Shown here one piece after another: positions 1 to 6,459 of a stretch of DNA of 39,186 nt (position 1 is the first letter of the stretch; every line of letters starts with the position of its first letter). The DNA is from Clostridia bacterium (GTDB lineage: Bacteria; Bacillota; Clostridia; TANB77; CAG-508): the NCBI GenBank assembly GCA_900752095.1, contig CAADUD010000150.1:1-39186 (forward strand). The letters run 5' to 3'. The notes below the pieces were generated by a model. That model searched no databases and had not been told where the DNA came from. It saw only the letters and a program-made list of their open reading frames with translations. The translations under genes were made by a program, and so were the position numbers.

Positions 1-2
1 TA

Positions 3-725
3 TTATATAAATGTTATTATACATTTTATCATCCATCTAATATGGTTATGGTACTTTGTGGAAATTTCGAACCAGAAAAACTATTCCTAAAAATAAAAAA
101 ACTTTTACTTCCAAAAGAAAGTCAAGGAGAAATTAAAAGGATTTATCCAAAAAAAGAAGAAAGCATTCATAAACCATTTATAAATGTGAAAATGGAAGTA
201 AGTACTCCTATTTTTATGATAGGATATAAAGATATAGAAAATATGACAGAAGATAAAATAAAGAAACATATAGCAATTGAAATTTTATTTAATCTTATCA
301 TGGGGAAAAGTTCAAAACTTTATCAAAAATTATATGAAGAGGGTCTACTTCTTTCAAAGCCAGATATGGATTATGAATTTAGCAACGAATATGCACATAT
401 TTTAATTTCTGGAACTTCTAAAAATCCAAAAAAAGTGGAAGAAGAGCTAAATAGAACAATAAAAAATTTAAAAAATAATGGAATAGAGGAACAAGAATTT
501 GAAAGAAGTAAAAGAAAGCTTTACGGAGATTATGTTACAGAATATAATAATGTAGGTGATATTGCTAGGATGTTTTTATCAGATGCAATGAAAGGTATTT
601 TTAGTTTTGACTATATCGAAAAATATGAAACAGTAACCAGAGAATATGTAGAAGAAATTTTAAAAAATATTTTTAAACAAGAAAATAAAATTTTATCCAT
701 AGTAGAGCCAAATGAAGCAAAATAA
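3..725 (+). CDS. M16-family zinc peptidase-like protein, C-terminal part (partial)
   Basis: The reading frame is open to the left edge, so the gene begins outside the window; the first ATG at 42 is internal. The residues just before that ATG read YHPSN, followed by MVMVLCGNF. This is the usual M16 (insulinase/YmfH/YmfG) segment that ends one domain ('YHPsNm...vGnf'). The remaining 227 residues fit the second M16 domain, with a loop such as PIFMIGYKD and a helical C-terminus. The zinc-binding HxxEH motif would lie off-window, so I cannot tell an active peptidase from a YmfH-type inactive partner. A terminator follows at 738-787, so it ends its transcription unit. The family call is good; the substrate is unknown. 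Confidence 0.8.
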   Translation, partial: LYKCYYTFYHPSNMVMVLCGNFEPEKLFLKIKKLLLPKESQGEIKRIYPKKEESIHKPFINVKMEVSTPIFMIGYKDIENMTEDKIKKHIAIEILFNLIMGKSSKLYQKLYEEGLLLSKPDMDYEFSNEYAHILISGTSKNPKKVEEELNRTIKNLKNNGIEEQEFERSKRKLYGDYVTEYNNVGDIARMFLSDAMKGIFSFDYIEKYETVTREYVEEILKNIFKQENKILSIVEPNEAK

Positions 726-737
726 AGAATAAAGAAA

Positions 738-788
738 AAATAAGTTGTGAAAAATAAAATTTGTTTTATTTACAACTTATTTTTTTTA
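738..788 (+). terminator. Rho-independent terminator after the M16 gene
   Basis: The stem AATAAGTTGT (739-748) pairs with ACAACTTATT (772-781); inner A/T pairs may extend it. A run of T follows immediately (to about 787). It lies 12 bases after the stop codon. Confidence 0.8.
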
Positions 789-834
789 TTTGATAAATTA
801 ATTTTATTCAAAAAATAAACGAAAAATGAAATTT

Positions 835-843
835 TTCGACAAA
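835..843 (-). promoter_or_regulatory. Spo0A box upstream of the Spo0E-like gene
   Basis: On the minus strand the sequence reads TTTGTCGAA, a full match to the Spo0A binding consensus TTTGTCRAA known from Bacillus. A weaker second copy, TATGTCAAA (one mismatch), lies on the plus strand at 865-873. Both precede the putative promoter of the Spo0E-like gene, which would let the response regulator control a phosphatase that acts on it. Binding is inferred. Confidence 0.5.
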
Positions 844-943
844 TAATAATGGAAAAAGTAGATATATGTCAAATTATGACAAAAAAAATAGAAAAATGGC
901 ATACGAAAAACTATCAAAATACTACAAAATCAATAAAAAATCG

Positions 944-972
944 TTGACTAATTTGTAAAAATATGGTATTTT
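944..972 (+). promoter_or_regulatory. Putative sigma-A promoter of the Spo0E-like gene
   Basis: TTGACT (944-949) and TATTTT (967-972) are separated by 17 bases. The -35 box is good and the -10 box only fair. The expected transcript starts about 35 bases before the gene. Confidence 0.45.
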
Positions 973-1016
973 AAATATATACAAAAGAGAAAAAGAAGAA
1001 AGGAAGAGTGATTTGT

Positions 1017-1202
1017 ATGTTAAATGATGAAATTTGTAAACTAAGAGAAAAATTGCACAATAGTATTCTTAATGAAAATGATTATAATATCACATACCAA
1101 ATTAGTGTAGAATTAGATCAATTAATTGCTAAGTATTATAGCATAGAGATTAAAAGAAATAAGCAAACCAAAAAGAAAAAAGAATTATTAGCTAGTCAAT
1201 AG
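1017..1202 (+). CDS. Spo0E-like aspartyl-phosphate phosphatase
   Basis: This 61-residue protein has the Spo0E family pattern. An amphipathic helix with KLREKLHNSI is followed by a turn and then the signature helix SVELDQLIAKYY, which matches the S-x-E-L-D-x-L-I motif that binds and dephosphorylates Spo0A~P in Bacillus. A GTG at 1008 is in frame but lies almost on top of the AAGGAAG ribosome binding site (1000-1006). The ATG at 1017 is 10 bases downstream of that site and is preferred. It is a single-gene unit between two terminators, with a Spo0A box upstream, which suggests feedback within the sporulation phosphorelay. The family call is confident; whether it acts on Spo0A here is inferred. 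Confidence 0.85.
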   Translation: MLNDEICKLREKLHNSILNENDYNITYQISVELDQLIAKYYSIEIKRNKQTKKKKELLASQ

Positions 1203-1269
1203 GAAATATAAAAAAAGATATATCTTATTTCAAAATTGGTTAAAAATAGAAATTAAAACTTAAAAAATT

Positions 1270-1319
1270 AAAACATTATTCTAATTATGTTAGAATAGTG
1301 TTTTAGTTTTTCTTTTTTA
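1270..1319 (+). terminator. Terminator after the Spo0E-like gene
   Basis: A 15-pair stem, AAAACATTATTCTAA (1270-1284) with TTAGAATAGTGTTTT (1290-1304), contains one G-U pair and a 5-base loop. It is followed by a T-rich tract to about 1319. Confidence 0.85.
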
Positions 1320-1329
1320 TATAAAAATA

Positions 1330-1362
1330 TTACATTAATATTACATTTTGATGACATTTTTA
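1330..1362 (+). repeat. Three 11-bp-phased TTACATT-like repeats before the pilin operon
   Basis: The units TATTACATTAA, TATTACATTTT and GATGACATTTT follow each other with an exact 11-base period, so they lie on one face of the helix. They are about 45-80 bases upstream of the promoter at 1408-1436. A regulator site is an inference. Confidence 0.35.
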
Positions 1363-1407
1363 TAAATTTTACCAAAATAGAAAAAAGTTATGTTATAGTA
1401 TTAATAC

Positions 1408-1436
1408 TTGAAAAATAAAATAAAACCAGTTATAAT
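1408..1436 (+). promoter_or_regulatory. Strong sigma-A promoter for the pilin genes
   Basis: TTGAAA (1408-1413), a 17-base spacer, and a perfect TATAAT (1431-1436). Transcription would start near 1443, leaving a leader of about 25 bases with the TTAGGAG ribosome binding site of the first pilin gene. Confidence 0.75.
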
Positions 1437-1468
1437 AATGATAATAAAATATTTTTAGGAGAATACAT

Positions 1469-1852
1469 ATGGTAAGAACAAAAAAGAAAATTTTTCAATT
1501 GCTCGCTTTAATAGTTATTTTTATGATAATCATGGTAATTCCATGTAGTGGAACCTATGATCCACTTGAAGACCCAAATAGTTTTAGACCAGGAAATATC
1601 AATAGTCAAGATACTAATGTTATTACTGATAAAGTAAATGGTATTATAGGTACTATCGTTACAATCGGTGTCATTATTTCCGTAATTACATTATGTATTT
1701 TAGGAATTAAATATATGATAGGAAGTGTAGAAGAAAGAGCAGAATACAAAAAAACAATGATTCCGTACATTATAGGAGCAGTACTTCTATTTTCAACTTC
1801 CTCTATTGTAGGAATTATAGCAAATATTGTGCAAAATATGAATATAGGGTAA
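1469..1852 (+). CDS. VirB2/TrbC-like T4SS pilin, paralogue 1
   Basis: This is a 127-residue membrane protein with a basic N-terminus and a hydrophobic signal segment (about 8-28). A short polar stretch (30-55) and two membrane helices (about 58-82 and 97-120) follow. Between the helices lies the loop GSVEERAEYKKTMIPY, which recurs almost unchanged in the third paralogue downstream. Signal peptide, two helices and a short basic cytosolic loop are the VirB2/TrbC pilin plan. AGGAGA lies about 7 bases before the ATG. It is the first gene of the T4SS-like locus and is followed by a strong hairpin and a fresh promoter. A Cys near the signal cleavage region (VIPC) is not a good lipobox. The pilin role is inferred from topology and neighbours. 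Confidence 0.75.
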   Translation: MVRTKKKIFQLLALIVIFMIIMVIPCSGTYDPLEDPNSFRPGNINSQDTNVITDKVNGIIGTIVTIGVIISVITLCILGIKYMIGSVEERAEYKKTMIPYIIGAVLLFSTSSIVGIIANIVQNMNIG

Positions 1853-1854
1853 TT

Positions 1855-1890
1855 TTATTTTTTAAAAATAGAACTATTTTTAAAAAATAA
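1855..1890 (+). terminator. Perfect 17-bp hairpin between pilin genes 1 and 2
   Basis: The 17-base arm at 1855-1871 is exactly complementary to 1874-1890, with only AA between the arms. All pairs except the last are A-U. There is no T tract after it, so it may act as a weak terminator, a processing site or a 3' stabiliser of the pilin 1 message rather than a classical terminator. Confidence 0.5.
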
Positions 1891-1919
1891 TTGCAAACTG
1901 GTGATTCTTATAGTATAAT
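1891..1919 (+). promoter_or_regulatory. Sigma-A promoter of pilin gene 2
   Basis: TTGCAA (1891-1896), a 17-base spacer and TATAAT (1914-1919) start directly after the hairpin. The second pilin can therefore be transcribed on its own. Confidence 0.65.
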
Positions 1920-1942
1920 AAGTAAAAAGGAAAAGTCGAATT

Positions 1943-2320
1943 ATGGAAAAAAAGATATTTTGTATATTCATAATATTAATTTTAATATATATTTTTTCTA
2001 GTACAATAGTACAAGCAACAAGTATTAGTAATATTATAGGTGGAGCAGATAACTTCGTGAATTCCGGAAAAGATGGTAATACTACCACAATAGATGGACA
2101 GATGCTAAATGATACTTCTAATTTCATTTATAATACTTTATTAATTATAGGAATTTGTATTGCAGTATTGATAGGTACAGTACTAGGTATTCAGTTTATA
2201 ACAGGAAGTGTAGAGCAAAAAGTAAAAGTAAAAGAATCTTTAATTCCATTTGTTGTTGGATGTGTAGTTATTTTTTCAGCATTTGGAATTTGGAAATTGG
2301 TAATAGAAATATTAAAATAA
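1943..2320 (+). CDS. VirB2/TrbC-like T4SS pilin, paralogue 2 (diverged)
   Basis: This 125-residue protein has the same plan as its neighbours: a signal segment (about 5-25, likely cleaved after VQA), a polar linker, then two membrane helices around a charged loop. The loop reads GSVEQKVKVKESLIPF, so the GSVE and the IP are kept while the EYKKTM core of the other two is lost. The second helix carries a Trp and ends in an ILK tail. It has its own promoter and an AAGGAAAAG ribosome binding site. It may be a minor or alternative pilin subunit. The family assignment comes from similarity to the two flanking paralogues. Confidence 0.65.
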   Translation: MEKKIFCIFIILILIYIFSSTIVQATSISNIIGGADNFVNSGKDGNTTTIDGQMLNDTSNFIYNTLLIIGICIAVLIGTVLGIQFITGSVEQKVKVKESLIPFVVGCVVIFSAFGIWKLVIEILK

Positions 2321-2387
2321 GATTTTAAAATTGTTTCCTAAAAGGAACATTTATCAATAAAATACAAAAAATGAAAGGGAGGATATT

Positions 2388-2762
2388 ATGAAAAAGGCTA
2401 CGAAAATAATTGCAGTAGTATTAATCATGTTAACATTAGTATTAGGAATATCAACTATTTCTAGTGCAGATTCTGTAGATCCAGGACAAATTGCTAATGG
2501 ATTACATGGAACAACAAGTGATGCACAAGAAGATATTACTGGTATTGGTAACCAAATTATAGGAATTATTACAACTGTTGGTGTAGTTGTAGCAGTAGTT
2601 ATTCTTTTAGTATTAGGTATTAAATACATGATGGGAAGTGCTTCAGAAAAAGCAGAATACAAGAAAACAATGATTCCATATCTAGTAGGAGCTATTTTAA
2701 TCTTTGGTGCATCAGCAATTACACAAGTTGTAGTTAATATTGCATCAGGTCTTAATGACTAA
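2388..2762 (+). CDS. VirB2/TrbC-like T4SS pilin, paralogue 3
   Basis: This 124-residue protein has a signal peptide (about 1-27, with cleavage plausible after ISSA) and a Gly/Asp/Gln-rich polar region. Two membrane helices (about 52-78 and 92-118) flank the loop GSASEKAEYKKTMIPY. It is the closest of the three to typical Bacillota VirB2-like pilins. GGGAGG lies 8 bases before the ATG, the best ribosome binding site of the pilin set, suggesting this is the major subunit. A strong terminator at 2811-2838 closes the pilin unit and separates it from the machine genes. Structural role inferred. Confidence 0.75.
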   Translation: MKKATKIIAVVLIMLTLVLGISTISSADSVDPGQIANGLHGTTSDAQEDITGIGNQIIGIITTVGVVVAVVILLVLGIKYMMGSASEKAEYKKTMIPYLVGAILIFGASAITQVVVNIASGLND

Positions 2763-2774
2763 AATAGAAAAAAT

Positions 2775-2807
2775 ATTACAAAAATGTTACAAAAACATTA
2801 CAAAAAT
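2775..2807 (+). repeat. Three 11-bp direct repeats in the pilin 3 3' region
   Basis: ATTACAAAAAT, GTTACAAAAAC and ATTACAAAAAT run head to tail with an exact 11-base period between the pilin 3 stop codon and its terminator. The spacing and TTACA core resemble the repeats at 1330-1362. Function unknown. Confidence 0.5.
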
Positions 2808-2810
2808 ATT

Positions 2811-2838
2811 AAAAGTGCACAAAAAGTGCACTTTTTTT
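2811..2838 (+). terminator. Terminator separating pilins from the T4SS machine genes
   Basis: AAAAGTGCAC (2811-2820) pairs perfectly with GTGCACTTTT (2826-2835) across a five-A loop, and the T tract runs to 2838. Confidence 0.9.
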
Positions 2839-2848
2839 ATATTTATAG

Positions 2849-2877
2849 TTACATTTTTCGAGAATATTTGCTATAAT
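2849..2877 (+). promoter_or_regulatory. Promoter of the T4SS machine operon
   Basis: TTACAT (2849-2854), a 17-base spacer and TATAAT (2872-2877) lie just after the pilin terminator. Pilins and machine can thus be set at different levels. The -35 box overlaps a TTACATTTT motif like those upstream of the pilins. Confidence 0.55.
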
Positions 2878-2938
2878 AATATTTAAGTAAAATTAGATTT
2901 ATTATGCCATTCTTTAAACAAAGGAGGAAAAACGAAAA

Positions 2939-3283
2939 ATGGGTACATATGAATTACCTAGAAATGTAAAAGGTGAAGGAAGAATTTTATTTATCTTTAC
3001 TGCCAAAAGTTTAATATACACAGTAATTGCAGCAGCAATTGGATTATTATTTTACTTTATATTTTCCATGATTGGACTAACTATGGTAGGAATTATTATT
3101 GTAGCTGTATTTGCTTTAATAGGATTTGCAATAGGAACTTTTAAAATGCCTGAACTTGGAAAATTTGAATTTAGTAAAAAAACAGGCGGAGAAAATGTAG
3201 ATGATGTAATAAGAAGAGCAATTAAATTTAAAACATCAGGAAAAAAAGTATATGTATATAAGGAGGGAAAAAACAATGATTGA
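2939..3283 (+). CDS. PrgI-family (VirB3-like) T4SS membrane protein
   Basis: This 114-residue protein has a short polar N-terminus (YELPRNVKGEGR), two adjacent membrane helices (about 18-40 and 43-65) and a basic C-terminal half. PrgI-family proteins of Gram-positive T4SS have the same length and layout and are normally encoded just upstream of the VirB4 ATPase, as here. A classical AAAGGAGG site lies about 10 bases before the ATG. The stop codon overlaps the start of the next gene by 8 bases, indicating translational coupling. It probably helps anchor the ATPase at the membrane. Confidence 0.75.
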   Translation: MGTYELPRNVKGEGRILFIFTAKSLIYTVIAAAIGLLFYFIFSMIGLTMVGIIIVAVFALIGFAIGTFKMPELGKFEFSKKTGGENVDDVIRRAIKFKTSGKKVYVYKEGKNND

Positions 3284-4520
3284 AATGATTACCATAATTC
3301 TAGCAGTTATATTAATAGTTATGGTTGTTCTGCTAGGTGTTCTTTGTATCTTATACTTTAAATCTAAAAATAAAAAAGAAGGTAAAAAAGAAAATATACA
3401 AACACAAACATCTTCTACTCCTTCAGGTAGTAAAACGGTAAAAAACTACTCCATAGAATCTGTATTTGATTTTATGGAATTTGATAAAATTGAAGATAAT
3501 ATGATTTCTACCAAAAATGGTGCAAAGTATGTAATGGTTGTAGAGTGTCAAGGTGTTAATTATGATTTAATGTCAGAAATAGAAAAAAACGCGGTAGAAG
3601 AAGGATTTATTCAATTTTTAAATACATTAAGACATCCTATTCAAATCTATACACAAACTAGAACAATTAATTTAGAGAATAGTATTCAAACTTATCGCAA
3701 TAAAATAAAAGAAATAGAAGAAAAATTGGAAAAAGAAAAGAATAGATATAATCAAATGGTAGCTTCTGGTAGATATACACAAGAACAATTAAATGCAGAA
3801 TTTTATGAATTAACAAAAGCAACCAACCTTTATGAATACGGAAAAGACATTATTTACACAACAGAAAGAATGAGCTTAAATAAAAATGTATTAAATCAAA
3901 AATATTATATTGTTATTCCCTATTATCCAGATGAATTAGGAGAAAACAACTTCGACAAACAAGAAATTAGAAATTTAGCCTTTTCAGAGCTATATACAAG
4001 AGCACAATCGATTATTAGAACTTTATCTGTATGTGGAATAAATGGAAGAGTTTTAGACTCTAATAGCTTAGTAGATTTACTATATGTGGCATACAACCGT
4101 GATGATGCTGAAATTTATGGAGTAGATAAAGCAATGCAAGCAGGCTATGATGAACTATATTCTACTGCACCAGATGTAATTGATAAAAAAATGAAGACAT
4201 TAGATGAGCAAATAGAAAAAGAAGCTTTTGCAAAAGCAAATCAAAAAGTAGCAGAAGCAAAATCAGAAAAACAAAAAGCTTTGGAACAAAAACAAGAATC
4301 ACAAGAAGAACTAATTTCTCAATTAGCAGCATTAATTATAGAGCAAAATAAATCTATGATAGGAGAAGATGTAGCAGCAAATGCAATAGAAAAAGTACAA
4401 GAAGAAGCACAAAAAAGAAGAGGCAGACCCAAAAAGAGCGAAAACTTAAATGAAGGAGGTACAAAAGAAAATGAGCAAGAAGAAAAAACTAAGAGAAGAA
4501 GAGCTACAAAAACAGCATAA
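3276..4520 (+). CDS. TraC-like T4SS accessory protein with AT-hook-like tail
   Basis: This is a 414-residue protein starting at the ATG at 3276, which has AGGAGG at 3261-3266; an in-frame ATG at 3252 has no site. One N-terminal membrane helix (about 4-28) is followed by a basic linker. Residues of about 60-270 contain FIQFLNTLRHPIQIYTQTR, a pattern I associate with the TraC/VirB4 N-terminal-like domain found beside PrgI and VirB4 genes. A coiled-coil insert lies near 135-175. The last about 110 residues are charged and coiled, ending in KRRGRPKK, an AT-hook-like RGRP core. It has no Walker motifs, so it is not an ATPase. It overlaps PrgI by 8 bases and VirB4 by 50. The exact role is unknown. 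Confidence 0.55.
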   Translation: MIEMITIILAVILIVMVVLLGVLCILYFKSKNKKEGKKENIQTQTSSTPSGSKTVKNYSIESVFDFMEFDKIEDNMISTKNGAKYVMVVECQGVNYDLMSEIEKNAVEEGFIQFLNTLRHPIQIYTQTRTINLENSIQTYRNKIKEIEEKLEKEKNRYNQMVASGRYTQEQLNAEFYELTKATNLYEYGKDIIYTTERMSLNKNVLNQKYYIVIPYYPDELGENNFDKQEIRNLAFSELYTRAQSIIRTLSVCGINGRVLDSNSLVDLLYVAYNRDDAEIYGVDKAMQAGYDELYSTAPDVIDKKMKTLDEQIEKEAFAKANQKVAEAKSEKQKALEQKQESQEELISQLAALIIEQNKSMIGEDVAANAIEKVQEEAQKRRGRPKKSENLNEGGTKENEQEEKTKRRRATKTA

Positions 4521-6450
4521 TGATTATACAAAACCAGATGAATTCAAAATTTTAAAAAAGAAAACAATTAAAGAACTAATTGCACCATCTGGAATTGATA
4601 CAACTAATATTGATCACTTAGAAATCATCTCCAATGTAACTAGATATGCAAGAAGTTTCTTTGTATCCAGTTTACCAAGAATGTGTACTTTCCCAGAATT
4701 ATTTAGAGATATGTATTTATTTGGAGATATTAATACTTCTATTTATATTAATCCAATCCAAGAATCTAGATCACAAAATGAATTAAATAGAGTAATTAAT
4801 GAATTAGAAACTGAAAGAATTGTGGCAGCAGACAGAGGAAATATCAACAGGGAAAGTTCATTAGGGCAAAAAAGATTAGAAGCAGAGCAATTAAGAGATG
4901 AAATTGCAGCAGGATTTAACAAACTTTACGAAGCATCTATTGTAGCTACCTTATTTGCATACAGTCTAGAAGACCTAGACAAATATACGAAATTATTAGC
5001 AACAGAAATGTCAAAATCATTAGTGAATATTAAAAGTGCATGGGCAATGCAAGAAGATGCTTTTAAATCCAATCTTCCACTTATGGATGATAAAATTAAA
5101 AAAACACATACTTTTGACCGTAGATCTATGGGAACGGTATTCCCATTTACTACTTCGGAGGTAGGACATCCTAGTGGAATACCTTTAGGAATTAATAAAC
5201 AAACAGGAGTGCCAATCTTATTTGATAATTTCCATAATTCTTTAACCAACTATAATATGGTTATTTTTGCTAAATCTGGTGCAGGTAAATCTGTTACCAT
5301 GAAAACTTTAATTTCACGTTCAGCAGTGCTTATGGGAATTCAAAGTTTAGCACTAGATGCAGAAGGGGAATATAGTATTGTAGCTGAAAGTTTAGGAGGA
5401 ATAAATGTAGTACTTTCTCCTACTTCTAAAACAGTTATTAATATTTTTGATATTGAAACAGAAGTAGTAAAAGATGAAATTACTGGTAGAGATAGACTAG
5501 TACTAAATGTAGAAAATAAAGTAGAGGACGTAACACAAGCTTTACTTACAATGGCAAGAGGAAGCACTAGAAGCCAAGAAGTAAATGAACTTACCAAACA
5601 AATTATAGCAGAATCTGTAGCAGAAGAATATGCAGCCTATGGTATTACTTCAGATCCAAATAGTTTATATGCGGCTAGCAATGGAATAGATGGAAATATG
5701 CTAGGAAGAGAAAAAAAAGAAATGCCAACCATTGGTTCTTGGTATAAAAGAATTGAAGCAAAAGCCGAAGCTAATACCAACCAAGACTATAATTTCCACT
5801 ACAGCTATTTATTAAAAGTTATGAAACAATACATAAGAGAATATGACGGACAAATGGCTTATTTTGATGGACAATCTACTTTTGACTTACTAGATGGTAC
5901 ATTATTTATTAATTTAGATATTTCACAATTAGAGGAAAGATTTGCAAGACCACTTGCCCAACAGATATTACTAGCTTGGATTTGGGAAAAATATGTTAAG
6001 AAAAATAGTGAAGATAGGACAAAAGCTTCTAAAAAGAGGGTATTAGTAGACGAGGCATGGATGTTATTACCATACCCAGAAGCGGTAGATTTCTTAAATA
6101 CTATGGCAAGACGTGCCAGAAAAAGAAATGTATCTTTAGCTATTATTTCACAAAGATTCCAAGACTTTTACGAAAAACCAGAAGCACAAGCAGTATTAAC
6201 ATCATCAGATACCAAACTATTTTTAGCACAAGATAAATCAGAAATACAATATTTAAAAGAAGTATTTAAATTAAGTGAAGGAGAAGCGAACTTTTTAGTA
6301 ACCTGCTTTAAAGGGGAAGGATTACTAAAAGTAGGGGCAGATAGTGCCATTATTCAAATTCAACCAACTGCAAAAGAATTCGAGTTTGTAGAAACAAACT
6401 TAAATAAATTAGCACAGATGAGAAACAGACAAATTAGACAAAACTATTAG
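4471..6450 (+). CDS. virB4: VirB4-type T4SS ATPase
   Basis: This 659-residue cytosolic ATPase would power assembly or transport. The N-terminal region (about 30-230) has the VirB4 pattern of a conserved start (KELIAPSGID) and the YARSFFVSSLPR segment. Walker A is AKSGAGKS with Lys at about 273, and Walker B is VLVDEAWMLL with Asp/Glu at about 527-528. A following IISQRF and a C-terminal TKLFLAQ segment are typical of VirB4/TraC. AAGGAGG lies 13 bases before the ATG at 4471; an upstream in-frame ATG at 4450 has no such site. It overlaps the preceding gene by 50 bases and is followed after 9 bases by the VirB6-like gene. All catalytic motifs look intact. Confidence 0.92.
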   Translation: MSKKKKLREEELQKQHNDYTKPDEFKILKKKTIKELIAPSGIDTTNIDHLEIISNVTRYARSFFVSSLPRMCTFPELFRDMYLFGDINTSIYINPIQESRSQNELNRVINELETERIVAADRGNINRESSLGQKRLEAEQLRDEIAAGFNKLYEASIVATLFAYSLEDLDKYTKLLATEMSKSLVNIKSAWAMQEDAFKSNLPLMDDKIKKTHTFDRRSMGTVFPFTTSEVGHPSGIPLGINKQTGVPILFDNFHNSLTNYNMVIFAKSGAGKSVTMKTLISRSAVLMGIQSLALDAEGEYSIVAESLGGINVVLSPTSKTVINIFDIETEVVKDEITGRDRLVLNVENKVEDVTQALLTMARGSTRSQEVNELTKQIIAESVAEEYAAYGITSDPNSLYAASNGIDGNMLGREKKEMPTIGSWYKRIEAKAEANTNQDYNFHYSYLLKVMKQYIREYDGQMAYFDGQSTFDLLDGTLFINLDISQLEERFARPLAQQILLAWIWEKYVKKNSEDRTKASKKRVLVDEAWMLLPYPEAVDFLNTMARRARKRNVSLAIISQRFQDFYEKPEAQAVLTSSDTKLFLAQDKSEIQYLKEVFKLSEGEANFLVTCFKGEGLLKVGADSAIIQIQPTAKEFEFVETNLNKLAQMRNRQIRQNY

Positions 6451-6459
6451 GAGGAAAAT

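Noticed and set aside
42..44. ATG at 42 as the true start of the first gene
   Set aside because: The frame is open to the window edge, and the preceding codons match the M16 family motif.
2775..2807. Short regular repeats as a CRISPR array
   Set aside because: Units are only 11 bases and contiguous, with no spacers or cas genes.
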